The notes: generated by a model not told the origin, from the sequence alone. Shown: positions 8,056-17,231, numbered from the stretch's first letter. The stretch is 49,927 nt of DNA from JALCRY01 sp050946575 (GCA_050946575.1 JBMNVB010000012.1:1-49927), one strand, 5' to 3'. Numbers and translations are program-made.

Positions 8056-11000
8056 TTATTTAGCCGCAAGCTCTGCGTACTTCTGATATCTCTCCATCGC
8101 TTCTTCTTCTGTCTTTACGAAGAGTTCCTCAGCGATATCAGGGAACGACTTGACGAGCGAGCTGTATCTTACCTGACCCATCATGAAGTCACGGAACTTG
8201 GATCTGTCAGGCTCCTTGCAGTCGAGCGAGAACGACTTGTCGACAGGATTGTACCTGTAGATCTGCCAGTATCCGCACTTGACGGCGTCGCCTTCGTTCT
8301 CGATGGACTTGCCCATGCCGGCCTTCAGGCCGTGGTTGATGCAGGGCGCATAGCAGATGATCAGCGACGGGCCGTGATAGCTCTCAGCTTCTCTTACGGC
8401 CTTCAGGAACTGATTCTTGTCAGCGCCTATCGCGACCTGAGCGACGTATACATATCCGTAGCTCATGGCCATCATGCCGAGATCCTTCTTCTTCGTTCTC
8501 TTGCCGGCAGCGGCGAACTGAGCGACGGCTCCCGTAGGAGTTGCCTTCGAGGACTGGCCGCCCGTGTTCGAGTAGACTTCCGTGTCGAATACGAGAACGT
8601 TGATGTCTTCGCCCGAAGCGATCGCGTGATCGAGACCGCCGTAGCCGATGTCGTACGACCATCCGTCACCGCCGAGGCACCACAGCGACTTCTTCGCGAG
8701 CATATCCTCTCTGTTGAGGATCTCTCTCGTGAGCGTGGCAGCCTTGCCCGAAGGTTCGGAGGCCTTCAGCGCGGCGGCGAATTTATCGGCCCTGTCTCTC
8801 GTGCCTTCGCCCTCGTCGAAGCCCTTGAGCCACTCTTCAGCGGTGGTCTTCACGTTGTCGTCATCCGTGCACTCGACGAGCGCTTCTACCTTCGACTTCA
8901 CGAGGTTCCTCGCCTGTCTGACGCCTGTCGCCATGCCGAGTCCGTATTCAGCGTTGTCTTCGAACAGCGAGTTGGCCCACGACGGACCTCTTCCGTTCTT
9001 ATCCTTGCAGTAAGGCATTGACGGAGCGGAAGCTCCCCAGATGGACGAGCATCCCGTCGCGTTCGCGATCATCATCCTGTCGCCGTACAGCTGTGTGATG
9101 ACCTTGATATAAGGCGTTTCGCCGCAGCCTGCGCATGCGCCGGAGAATTCGAAGTACGGCATGCAGAACTGGCTGCCCTTCACCGTATTCTTGTCTACTC
9201 TGTCCGACTTCTCCGAAACTGTCATTGCGTAATCCCAGTTCGCGGCCTGATCGAGTTCTTCTTCAAGCGGCTTCATCGGGAGCGCACCTACCGGGCACAC
9301 GTTCGAGCAGCTCGAGCAGCCGAGGCAGTCAAGCACGCTGACCTGCATCCTGTAGTGGAGTCCCTGGAGTTCCTTGCCCTTGGCGTCTACCGCCTCGAAG
9401 CCTTCCGGAGCCGCATCGAGTTCCCTGTCGTCGAGCAGGACAGGTCTTACAGCGGAGTGCGGGCATACGAACGAGCACTGGTTGCACTGGATGCACTTGT
9501 CCTTGTCCCACGACGGCACGAACGCGGCAACGCCTCTCTTTTCGTAAGCGGCCGTTCCGGACGGGAATTCGCCGTCTTCTCTTCCTTCGAACGTGCTGAC
9601 AGGCAGATTGTCTCCTTCCTGTCTGTTCATCGGGATGACGACATTCTTTACGAAATCAGGTACATCGAGCTTCTTGACATCCTTGTCGACGGCTGTCGCC
9701 CATTCCTTCGGCACGTCCACTTCGTGGAGCGCATTGCATCCGGCGTCGACAGCTTCCTTGTTCATGTTTACTATCTTTTCGCCCTTGCGGCCGTATGTGT
9801 CTTCTATGGATTTCTTCAGCAGGTCGAGAGCGTGTTCCAGCGGAATAACACCGGAGAGTTTGAAGAACGCCGACTGCATGATCATGTTGATCCTGTTGCC
9901 GAGTCCGATCTCGTTTCCGAGCTTAGTTCCGTTGATCGTGTAGAATTTGATCTTGTTCTTCGCGATGTACTGCTTCAGCGAAGCCGGCAGGTTCTCATCG
10001 AGTTCATCGTCCGACCATGTGCAGTTCAGCAGGAACGTGCCGCCCTTCTTCAGGCCCTTTATCACGTCATACTGATGTACATATGCCTGGTTGTGACATG
10101 CGATGTAATCGGCTTCCGTCAGCAGATATGTCGACTGGATCTTATTCTTTCCGAATCTCAGGTGCGACATCGTGACGCCGCCGGACTTCTTCGAGTCATA
10201 GTTGAAGTAGCCCTGCGCATAAAGATCCGTATTGTCGCCGATGATCTTTATGGCCTGCTTGTTCGCGCCTACAGTACCGTCCGAGCCGAGTCCCCAGAAC
10301 TTGCATCTTACAGTGCCTTCAGGCTCTGTCGTGATGTCGATCGGCTTGAGCGAAGTTCCGTATACGTCGTCTTCGATCCCGATCGTGAAATGATTCTTCG
10401 GTTTATCGGCCTTGAGGTTCTCATATACCGCGGCGATCTGTCCCGGAGTCGTGTCTTTCGAACCGAGTCCGTATCTTCCCGCTACGATGACAGGCGACGT
10501 TTCCTCGTCATAGTACATAGTCTTGACATCCATGTACAGCGGATCGCCGACAGCGCCCGGTTCCATGGTCCTGTCAAGGACGCAGATCTTCTTTACCGTC
10601 TTCGGCATTACCTTCTTCAGATACTCGGGAGCCCACGGTCTGTAGAGTCTTACCTTGATGAGGCCGAGCTTGTTCCCGCTCTGCTGATTGAGTACGTTTA
10701 TCGTCTCCTCGATGCATTCGCATACGGAACCCATCGCGATGATGACTCTGTCGGCGTCCTTCGCTCCGACATAGTCGAACAGGTGATATTCTCTGCCTGT
10801 GAGATCCGAGATCTCCTTCATGTATTCGTCAACGATCTCCGGAAGACGGTCATAGAACTTCCTGCCGGCCATTCTCGCCTGGAAGAAGATGTCCGGGTTC
10901 TGAGCCGTTCCTCTGATCTTCGGGTGATCCGGATTGAGAGCGTTGTCCTTGAACGCCTGTATCGCCTTCTTGTCGACAAGGTTCACGGCGTCCTTGGGAT

Positions 11001-11562
11001 CGATAAGCTCGATCTTCTGGATCTCGTGCGACGTCCTGAATCCGTCGAAGAAATGCAGGAACGGTACTCTTCCCTTGATAGCTGAAAGGTGCGCTACAGT
11101 ACCGAGGTCCATAACTTCCTGGACAGAGCAGGAATTCAGCAGCGCGAAGCCCGTCTGCCTCGTCGCCATGACGTCCGAGTGGTCTCCGAAAATACAGAGA
11201 GCGTGTGTCGCAAGTGTTCTTGCTGTTACGTGGAACACGCCCGGAAGCAGTTCGCCGGCGATCTTGTACATGTTCGGGATCATGAGCAGAAGGCCCTGAG
11301 AAGCCGTGTACGTCGTCGTGAGTTCTCCGGACGCGAGAGAGCCGTGGACCGCGCCCGACGCGCCTGCTTCGGACTGCATCTCCACAACCTTGACTCTCTG
11401 GCCGAACATGTTCGTTTCACCCTGAGCCTGCTTCTCATCTACGACTTCCGCCATAGGCGAAGAAGGCGTGATAGGATAGATGGCCGCTACTTCCGTGAAC
11501 GGATACGAAGCGTATCCCGCGGCAGTATTACCATCCATCGTTTTCATGATTTTTTTTCCCAT
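8056..11562 (-). CDS. nifJ: Pyruvate:ferredoxin oxidoreductase, single-chain
   Basis: Oxidises pyruvate with CoA to acetyl-CoA and CO2 and reduces ferredoxin; the main source of low-potential electrons in many anaerobes. The 1168-residue chain has the classic domain order: the pyruvate-binding N-terminus (YPITPSSPMAE), the gamma domain, a two-cluster ferredoxin domain (CIQCNQCSFVCPHSAV and CLGCSSCSNVCPVGAL), and the thiamine diphosphate domain (ATGCSSIWGASAPSMPY, GGDGWSYDIGYGGLDHA and a SNTGGQSSK block). Start chosen at the ATG with GGAGG five bases upstream. It sits between ech and hyp, with its own strong promoter and terminator, consistent with feeding electrons to the hydrogenase. Confidence 0.98.
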   Translation of the reverse strand: MGKKIMKTMDGNTAAGYASYPFTEVAAIYPITPSSPMAEVVDEKQAQGETNMFGQRVKVVEMQSEAGASGAVHGSLASGELTTTYTASQGLLLMIPNMYKIAGELLPGVFHVTARTLATHALCIFGDHSDVMATRQTGFALLNSCSVQEVMDLGTVAHLSAIKGRVPFLHFFDGFRTSHEIQKIELIDPKDAVNLVDKKAIQAFKDNALNPDHPKIRGTAQNPDIFFQARMAGRKFYDRLPEIVDEYMKEISDLTGREYHLFDYVGAKDADRVIIAMGSVCECIEETINVLNQQSGNKLGLIKVRLYRPWAPEYLKKVMPKTVKKICVLDRTMEPGAVGDPLYMDVKTMYYDEETSPVIVAGRYGLGSKDTTPGQIAAVYENLKADKPKNHFTIGIEDDVYGTSLKPIDITTEPEGTVRCKFWGLGSDGTVGANKQAIKIIGDNTDLYAQGYFNYDSKKSGGVTMSHLRFGKNKIQSTYLLTEADYIACHNQAYVHQYDVIKGLKKGGTFLLNCTWSDDELDENLPASLKQYIAKNKIKFYTINGTKLGNEIGLGNRINMIMQSAFFKLSGVIPLEHALDLLKKSIEDTYGRKGEKIVNMNKEAVDAGCNALHEVDVPKEWATAVDKDVKKLDVPDFVKNVVIPMNRQEGDNLPVSTFEGREDGEFPSGTAAYEKRGVAAFVPSWDKDKCIQCNQCSFVCPHSAVRPVLLDDRELDAAPEGFEAVDAKGKELQGLHYRMQVSVLDCLGCSSCSNVCPVGALPMKPLEEELDQAANWDYAMTVSEKSDRVDKNTVKGSQFCMPYFEFSGACAGCGETPYIKVITQLYGDRMMIANATGCSSIWGASAPSMPYCKDKNGRGPSWANSLFEDNAEYGLGMATGVRQARNLVKSKVEALVECTDDDNVKTTAEEWLKGFDEGEGTRDRADKFAAALKASEPSGKAATLTREILNREDMLAKKSLWCLGGDGWSYDIGYGGLDHAIASGEDINVLVFDTEVYSNTGGQSSKATPTGAVAQFAAAGKRTKKKDLGMMAMSYGYVYVAQVAIGADKNQFLKAVREAESYHGPSLIICYAPCINHGLKAGMGKSIENEGDAVKCGYWQIYRYNPVDKSFSLDCKEPDRSKFRDFMMGQVRYSSLVKSFPDIAEELFVKTEEEAMERYQKYAELAAK

Positions 11563-11650
11563 AGTATCCTCCAAAAAATCCTGTGCCAAGAGGCACTGAA
11601 AACAATATTACCTGTGCGTCGCGGCGGCGGCCGCTACGCAGAATTGACTC

Positions 11651-11660
11651 TTGTATACAG
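11651..11660 (-). promoter_or_regulatory. TTGTATACA-type element in the PFOR leader
   Basis: On the minus strand this reads CTGTATACAA, one base off the palindrome at the citrate synthase leader. Its near edge lies 22 bp downstream of the -10 box, against 21 bp for citrate synthase. Possible shared operator; the regulator is unknown. Confidence 0.45.
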
Positions 11661-11681
11661 TATGCATATCGTACATTTCTG

Positions 11682-11710
11682 ATTATATGCACAAGAAAAT
11701 ATTTTGTCAA
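11682..11710 (-). promoter_or_regulatory. Consensus promoter of PFOR
   Basis: TTGACA (11705-11710), 17 bp, TATAAT (11682-11687): both boxes match the SigA consensus exactly. The predicted leader is about 110 nt. A second TATAAT upstream, at about 11738-11743, lies in AT-rich DNA and may be a further promoter or an upstream element. Confidence 0.85.
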
Positions 11711-11794
11711 CAGCACACAAGAAATTTAGCTTAAATATATTATATCACAATATATTTTTTATTTGTACCGCCTGCCGTGCAGGCGATTCAATTA

Positions 11795-11821
11795 AAAGGA
11801 GCCGTTTTCCGCGGCTCCTTT
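11795..11821 (-). terminator. Terminator of the ech operon
   Basis: A perfect 10-bp stem, AAAGGAGCCG (11795-11804) with CGGCTCCTTT (11812-11821), is followed on the minus strand by TTTTAATTG. A second hairpin (11769-11785, CGCCTGC/GCAGGCG) lies just beyond it. Together they separate ech from PFOR transcription. Confidence 0.8.
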
Positions 11822-11845
11822 GTAAGCTGGTATATCAAAGCACTA

Positions 11846-12409
11846 TTATTTGATCTCCAGACATTTCTTCGGGCACTTCTCGGTGCAGAGTCCGCACTTC
11901 ACACATGCATCCTCATCGAGTTTCCACGTCTTTGATTCTCTGTCTACCGTGATAGCCTCCTGCGGGCAGTTCTTCGCGCACAGTCCGCAGAACACGCACT
12001 CGTCGGTGTTGCAGTGGAGTTTCGTGTCTCCGGAAGCCCCGCCGGCCGCTTTCTTTTCCTTTACCGGGATCTCGAAAACGTCCGTGATCTTTTCCGGGCT
12101 CGGTGTCGTATACGTCTGAGCCATCGACAGGCACTTCTTCGGACAATTATCCGTACAGCACCCGCACTGGATACATTTCATCCTTTCGATGGTCCACGTA
12201 TGCGCATTTCTGTCAACAGTGATAGCGTTCGTGGGGCATTTTCTCTGGCACATTCCGCAGAGTATGCAGTTATCGACATCGATGTCGATATGCCCTCTCG
12301 TTCTCTCCTGCCACTCTCTCGGTACTACAGGGTACATGAGAGTTGCCGGCTTTTTGAAGAGACTTCCCATTACGGTGTTTAAAATCTTAAATACTGACAA
12401 TTCTCTCAC
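11846..12409 (-). CDS. echF: Ech hydrogenase subunit EchF, with a doubled ferredoxin domain
   Basis: Polyferredoxin subunit that passes electrons from soluble ferredoxin towards the EchC/EchE core at the membrane. The 187 residues contain four CxxCxxCxxxC motifs: Cys48/51/54/58, 79/82/85/89, 138/141/144/148 and 169/172/175/179. The first pair, with the N-terminal helix, matches the standard two-cluster EchF (about 115-140 residues). A linker at about 100-130, rich in Lys, Ala and Gly, then joins a second two-cluster domain that resembles the first (both end CPKKCL). It abuts echE by one base and is the last ech gene. Confidence 0.93.
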   Translation of the reverse strand: MRELSVFKILNTVMGSLFKKPATLMYPVVPREWQERTRGHIDIDVDNCILCGMCQRKCPTNAITVDRNAHTWTIERMKCIQCGCCTDNCPKKCLSMAQTYTTPSPEKITDVFEIPVKEKKAAGGASGDTKLHCNTDECVFCGLCAKNCPQEAITVDRESKTWKLDEDACVKCGLCTEKCPKKCLEIK

Positions 12410-13495
12410 CTACCTTTCCGTACAACTGATGCATGGGTCGATCGTCAGGATGAGCATAGGAACGTCAGCCAGGTCGCATCCCTGCAGTGTCTTTACCATC
12501 GAAGGGATGTTCATGTTGGTCGGTGTCCTTACACGCATTCTCTCCATGAACTTAGTCGGCTCGTCAAAGCCCTTAGCATAGTAGAATGCCTCACCTCTCG
12601 GCTGCTCGACTCTCAGCGCGAACTCACCGCTGAAGTTGCCCTTCACAGGAACAGCGATGTCCCCTTCTGGGATCTTGTCGATCGCGTTGCAGATCATGTC
12701 TATCGAAGCATAGATCTCGTCGATCCTGACCTTCGACCTCGCCCAGCAGTCGCCGGCCGTTTCGATGCACGGCTCGAAGCCGATCTCGTCGTAAACGCCG
12801 GTGCCCGTGAGCCTGATGTCCTGCTCGAGGCCGGACGCTCTGGCCATAGGTCCAACAGTACAGAGTTCGTAAGCGTCTTCCTTGCTCAGGTAGCCTACGC
12901 CGACCATTCTGTTCTTGACAGAAGTGTCGTCGATGAATACCTTCGCGAGCTGCTTCGTCTCTTCCTTTACTTTCTTCAGTCTTTCGGCAATGCCGTGAAG
13001 CGTGTCATTGTCGATATCCTTTCTGACGCCGCCTACTTTGCAGACGGAGAAGATGACTCTTCCGCCCGTCGTCTCCTCGAATATGTCGAGGATCTCTTCC
13101 CTGACTCTCCAGCAGTGGTTGAACAGCGATTCGAAACCGAATCCGTCAGCCAGCAGTCCGAGCCAGAGCAGGTGGCTGTGCACCCTGGACAGTTCGTGCC
13201 AGATCGTTCTGAGATACTCAGCTCTGTCAGGCACTTCCACGCCCATGGCGCCTTCGATCGATGCGACGCAGCCCCAGCCGTGACCGAAACTGCAGATGCC
13301 GCATATTCTTTCTATAACATATACCATTTCGGTATATTCCTTTTTTTCCACGAGTTTTTCCAGACCTCTGTGGATATAACCGATAGACGGAATGGCTTCG
13401 ATTACCTTCTCGTCCTCCATGACAAGGTCCAGATGTACCGGCTCAGGCAGAACCGGGTGCTGTGGTCCGAAAGGAATAATAGTTCTTTTACTCAT
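12410..13495 (-). CDS. echE: Ech hydrogenase large subunit EchE ([NiFe] site)
   Basis: Carries the NiFe active site that reduces protons to H2 or oxidises H2; related to NuoD. The 361 residues contain the N-terminal nickel ligands in ERICGICSFGHGWG and the C-terminal pair in DPCISCTER. The protein ends at that arginine, so there is no peptide for a hydrogenase endopeptidase to remove. This fits the absence of a HycI/HyaD-type protease gene in the window. It follows echD by 18 nt and overlaps nothing. Confidence 0.97.
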   Translation of the reverse strand: MSKRTIIPFGPQHPVLPEPVHLDLVMEDEKVIEAIPSIGYIHRGLEKLVEKKEYTEMVYVIERICGICSFGHGWGCVASIEGAMGVEVPDRAEYLRTIWHELSRVHSHLLWLGLLADGFGFESLFNHCWRVREEILDIFEETTGGRVIFSVCKVGGVRKDIDNDTLHGIAERLKKVKEETKQLAKVFIDDTSVKNRMVGVGYLSKEDAYELCTVGPMARASGLEQDIRLTGTGVYDEIGFEPCIETAGDCWARSKVRIDEIYASIDMICNAIDKIPEGDIAVPVKGNFSGEFALRVEQPRGEAFYYAKGFDEPTKFMERMRVRTPTNMNIPSMVKTLQGCDLADVPMLILTIDPCISCTER

Positions 13496-13513
13496 TTTCT
13501 ACCTTCCTTTCCG

Positions 13514-13867
13514 CTACTTTATTGCCCATGGAGTTGGTTCACTCGTCGTGAAGAAATTCCCGCCGTAATCAAGCGCATTGTGCAGGAACTTGATCCCGAA
13601 CAGGTCGTGGATCTCGTTTTCATAAATGAACGCGGGCCAGTATTCCTTCGTGATGCTTTCAACTTCTACATCAGGATCTACATCCATTCTCAGGAGCAAC
13701 ATGACGTGATCCAGGTCGAACGCGTACAGAAGCTGATAATGATCTTTTTTAGTGATACCGCAGATCTGCACCAGCCTGTATCCCTCGTCCTTGAGATTTC
13801 TTACCCTCTCAAGAAGCTTGTCAGGAGTGATAGGCTCAAAATTTTGAATCAGATATTTCTTTTCCAT
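13514..13867 (-). CDS. echD: Ech hydrogenase subunit EchD (NuoC-like)
   Basis: Small soluble-arm subunit homologous to NuoC; carries no cofactor and helps assemble EchC and EchE. The 117 residues contain the NuoC-family signature in PAFIYENEIHDLFGI near the C-terminus. It begins two bases after the echC stop. Function is assigned from the family and from its place in a complete echABCDEF set. Confidence 0.93.
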   Translation of the reverse strand: MEKKYLIQNFEPITPDKLLERVRNLKDEGYRLVQICGITKKDHYQLLYAFDLDHVMLLLRMDVDPDVEVESITKEYWPAFIYENEIHDLFGIKFLHNALDYGGNFFTTSEPTPWAIK

Positions 13868-13869
13868 CG

Positions 13870-14358
13870 TTAAGCCTCCTTTCCTTCTTCAGCTTCAGGA
13901 GCAGGCTCGTCCTTGCCTTCCGGATCAAGGCCCTTTTCCATTCTGGCTCTCTTCTCGGCCAGCACCCCGAGCCCGGCGACGACGCCGTCGATGATGGCTT
14001 CAGGTCTCGCCGCGCAGCCCGGCACGTAGCAGTCGACAGGTATTACCTTGTCGATGCCGCCGAGGATGTTATAACATTCTTCCCAGATGCCGCCCGAGCA
14101 CGCGCAGATACCGATGGCAACTACGACTTTCGGTTCAGGCATCTGATCATATATCTGTTTGATTACGCCCTTGTTTCTCTCGTTAACGGCTCCCGTGACG
14201 AGAAAAACGTCGGCGTGCTTTGGGTTTCCGGTATTCACGATACCGAATCTTTCAACGTCGTACATAGGTGTGAGGCATGCCAGTACTTCTATGTCGCATC
14301 CGTTGCAGCTCGATCCGTCATAATGGATGACCCAAGGTGATTTTGCTACATATGACAT
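13870..14358 (-). CDS. echC: Ech hydrogenase small subunit EchC (NuoB-like)
   Basis: Holds the proximal 4Fe-4S cluster next to the NiFe site. In 162 residues the four ligands are visible: SCNGCDIE, the cysteine of GICACSGGIW and the cysteine of VPGCAARPE. A Glu-rich tail follows. Start chosen at the ATG before SYVAKSPWV, with GGAGG seven bases upstream; the open frame extends 93 nt further but with no such site. It is 11 nt downstream of echB. Confidence 0.96.
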   Translation of the reverse strand: MSYVAKSPWVIHYDGSSCNGCDIEVLACLTPMYDVERFGIVNTGNPKHADVFLVTGAVNERNKGVIKQIYDQMPEPKVVVAIGICACSGGIWEECYNILGGIDKVIPVDCYVPGCAARPEAIIDGVVAGLGVLAEKRARMEKGLDPEGKDEPAPEAEEGKEA

Positions 14359-14369
14359 ATCTGCACCTC

Positions 14370-15233
14370 CTACATAAGCATGAGGACGAACAGGTTCACG
14401 CCGCCAAAGACGAGCGCAACGATCCACGAACAGTTGATCGCTACCTGCCACTTCATCCTCGCGAAACTATTATCCACGACGATCTCGAAGAGATACGCGA
14501 TAATGGCTTCAACAATACCGATTATTACGCCCTGGACCGTTCCGTTCTGGAAGAACAGGAATACGAGGCCGAGCAGCATCACGTTTTCATACCAGTGAGC
14601 CACTTCCACCATGGCGAGCGTTTTGCCGGACCATTCTGTCTTAAGTCCGCCGACGAGTTCCTGATGAGCATGTTCGCTCATGGACAGGTCAAACGGGGAC
14701 TTTCTCATCTTTATTGTAAGAATGAAGACATATCCGATCAGGATGCCCCATGTCGACCAGAAAGGCATAGATGTCTGAGTCATGATCTGGCTTACCTGGA
14801 ACGTGCCTGTAGCCATATAGAGACCTACTGCTACGAGAAGCACCATCGGTTCGTAAGCCATGACCTGGAGCAGTTCTCTCTGAGCTCCCGCTTCAGCATA
14901 AGGCGAATTCGAGGAATACGCCGCAATGATCAGGAACGCGCTGGCCGTAGTCAGTGTGAAGAATACCAGCAGCAGACTCTGTCCCGCAAAGAACAGACAT
15001 CCTGTCACTATGATGAAAATCAGGAAGCAGAGGACATAAAAGTCCTGAACATTATTAACTGTAATATCTTCTTTTTCAGTCAGCTTGAACACATCGTAGA
15101 ACGGCTGCCTGATCGGCGGGCCGACTCTGCTCTGCATGCGGGCCGAAAGTTTTCTGTCTATACCTGCGAGGAACCCGCCGACTATCGGCGCGAGTACGAG
15201 GTACGCGATAACTGCGATTATCATCATTTTCAT
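14370..15233 (-). CDS. echB: Ech hydrogenase membrane subunit EchB (NuoH-like)
   Basis: Integral membrane protein that links the soluble arm to ion translocation; homologous to NuoH. The 287 residues start MKMMIIAVIAYLVLAPIVGG and contain about eight hydrophobic segments, plus the loop SRVGPPIRQPFYDVFKL typical of the family and the acidic SMSEHAHQELVGG loop. The start codon overlaps the echA stop by one base (TAATG). Confidence 0.95.
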   Translation of the reverse strand: MKMMIIAVIAYLVLAPIVGGFLAGIDRKLSARMQSRVGPPIRQPFYDVFKLTEKEDITVNNVQDFYVLCFLIFIIVTGCLFFAGQSLLLVFFTLTTASAFLIIAAYSSNSPYAEAGAQRELLQVMAYEPMVLLVAVGLYMATGTFQVSQIMTQTSMPFWSTWGILIGYVFILTIKMRKSPFDLSMSEHAHQELVGGLKTEWSGKTLAMVEVAHWYENVMLLGLVFLFFQNGTVQGVIIGIVEAIIAYLFEIVVDNSFARMKWQVAINCSWIVALVFGGVNLFVLMLM

Positions 15234-17170
15234 TACGCTATACCTCCTAACATGATTACTACGACAGCCCCGATGCACGCGACGAGCAGGCACGACGTGA
15301 TGACGCAGCCTATGACGTTCATCTTGACTTCACCGAAGTAAGATTCCATATACCAGTTCCTGAGGCCGACAGCCGTAGGAGCCTGGAACGCATTGATAAA
15401 TGTAAGGTCGTCTCCTTCGTTTACACCGTTCATATAAATAGGAACGATCTTCTTGTTCGTTCTTCCGAAGAAGAAGATAAAGAGAAGTACGAGAACGGCA
15501 AGCATGATGCACATAATGATCATATTGTTTGCCGAAAGCGCGAGCGCGTCTACTGCGCCGAACGCCGATACGAGGTAAGGTACAACCATTGTGCTCGAGA
15601 TCAGCGGGAAGCACAGACATACCAGAACGGTAAGTGTTGCAAGCGTAATGTGTACAAAGGTTTCTTCTCCGTGAATATTCTTCTGGATATTCTCTCTTCC
15701 GGCCATGGTCGCCGAAAGTTTTCCGAGCCACTTAGTCCAGTAGAAGACTGTAGCGGCACTTCCGAAGCAGAGTATCAGCATCAGAATGATGTTTCCGGAG
15801 TCGATGAACGCTGTGAGCGTAGCCCACTTCGAGATCAGCATTCCGAACGGAGCGAGGTACATGCCCGCGATGCCTACCATCATGCATCCGGCAAGACGGG
15901 GCAGTCTTTCGAACAGGCCGTCCATGTCCTCGATGTTTCTGCTTCCGATCTGATGTTCCGCCGTACCGACGCACAGGAACATGAGGCACTTCGTGATGGC
16001 ATGGAATATGATGAGCATGATTCCGGCCCATACAGCCTCCGGAGTCCCGACGCCGCCGCAGGCGCATATCAGTCCGAGGTTGGATATAGTTGAGTAAGCG
16101 AGCACCTTCTTCGCATTCGTCTGCCCTATCGCGGCGAACGATGTCATCAGGAAGGTCACGCCTCCGACGAACATCGCCATGATGCCTGCGAGGTTCATTC
16201 CGAGAACCGGTGCGAGCTTTATGATCAGGAATACGCCGGCCTTGACCATCGTCGATGAATGGAGCAGAGCCGATGTAGGCGTAGGCGCTACCATGGCTCC
16301 GAGCAGCCAGCTGTCGAACGGCATCTGGGCAGCCTTCGTGAGTCCGGCAAATACGAGGAAGATCGCCGGGGCGACTACGCTTCCGCCCATGCTGCCGTAT
16401 GCGAGCATTGTCGAAAGTTCGAGAGTCCCGAGTCCTTTCCCGAGAATGATGATGCCGATGACGAAGCCCAGTCCGCCGAGACTTGTCATGATATATGCTC
16501 TGAACGCGTTCCTCGTCGCGATCTTGTCTTCATATTCCTTCTTATGGAAGAGACCGTTGTAGCCGATCAGGAAGAACGAACAGTATGTCGTGATCTCCCA
16601 GAAGAACAGCATCCAGACCAGGTTGTTTGATGTAACGATTCCGAACATCGCGGAAAGGAACACGAAAAGCAGGAAGAAGAACCACGGTCTTCTGTCTTTT
16701 CCGTCCTTCTGATGTTTCTGGTCATCCTTCATGTAGCCTATCGCATAGACACATATAAGGCTGCCTACGATACCGATGATGAGAATCATAATCATCGATA
16801 ATCTGTCAATGTACATGTTGTAATTGACAGCGATGTCTCCGCTCTGAGTAAACTCAAACCACAGCTGGAGCGGCGTGGATACCAAAACGATCAGTGCCGC
16901 AAGCCACTTCTTGTACTTAATGGAAAGTACAAGGCCCACTATCGCGAGCAGCACGGAGATTATGGTCATAGCTACTCCGACGCCTTCACTCGAAGCCGCG
17001 AAGTACTGCCCTCCCGTGCTGAAGTACTTGCAGACAGTATAAATCGATCCGGCTACTATAAGAACCGCACCGATCTTTACGACAATGTCTCTTGCCGCGT
17101 CCGCTTTGAGTATCAAAAGAGCCACCGCTATGATGAGCGGACACACAATTAAGTAAATAATAGTGCTCAT
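15233..17170 (-). CDS. echA: Ech hydrogenase membrane subunit EchA (NuoL-like antiporter)
   Basis: Antiporter-type subunit homologous to NuoL/MrpA, the likely route for protons or sodium ions. The 645 residues are strongly hydrophobic, with about fifteen or more segments. Family blocks are visible: WMLFFWEITTYCSFFLIGY, GLTKAAQMPFDSWLLGAMVAPTP (in pieces), SALLHSSTMVKAG and KVLAYSTISNLG. First gene of echABCDEF, with its own promoter and GGAGG before the ATG. Confidence 0.96.
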   Translation of the reverse strand: MSTIIYLIVCPLIIAVALLILKADAARDIVVKIGAVLIVAGSIYTVCKYFSTGGQYFAASSEGVGVAMTIISVLLAIVGLVLSIKYKKWLAALIVLVSTPLQLWFEFTQSGDIAVNYNMYIDRLSMIMILIIGIVGSLICVYAIGYMKDDQKHQKDGKDRRPWFFFLLFVFLSAMFGIVTSNNLVWMLFFWEITTYCSFFLIGYNGLFHKKEYEDKIATRNAFRAYIMTSLGGLGFVIGIIILGKGLGTLELSTMLAYGSMGGSVVAPAIFLVFAGLTKAAQMPFDSWLLGAMVAPTPTSALLHSSTMVKAGVFLIIKLAPVLGMNLAGIMAMFVGGVTFLMTSFAAIGQTNAKKVLAYSTISNLGLICACGGVGTPEAVWAGIMLIIFHAITKCLMFLCVGTAEHQIGSRNIEDMDGLFERLPRLAGCMMVGIAGMYLAPFGMLISKWATLTAFIDSGNIILMLILCFGSAATVFYWTKWLGKLSATMAGRENIQKNIHGEETFVHITLATLTVLVCLCFPLISSTMVVPYLVSAFGAVDALALSANNMIIMCIMLAVLVLLFIFFFGRTNKKIVPIYMNGVNEGDDLTFINAFQAPTAVGLRNWYMESYFGEVKMNVIGCVITSCLLVACIGAVVVIMLGGIA

Positions 17171-17231
17171 TTAATCCTCCTAAAAAAATAATTAAACCTT
17201 AAAAACACGCTATTCAAACACGCTACTTGAA

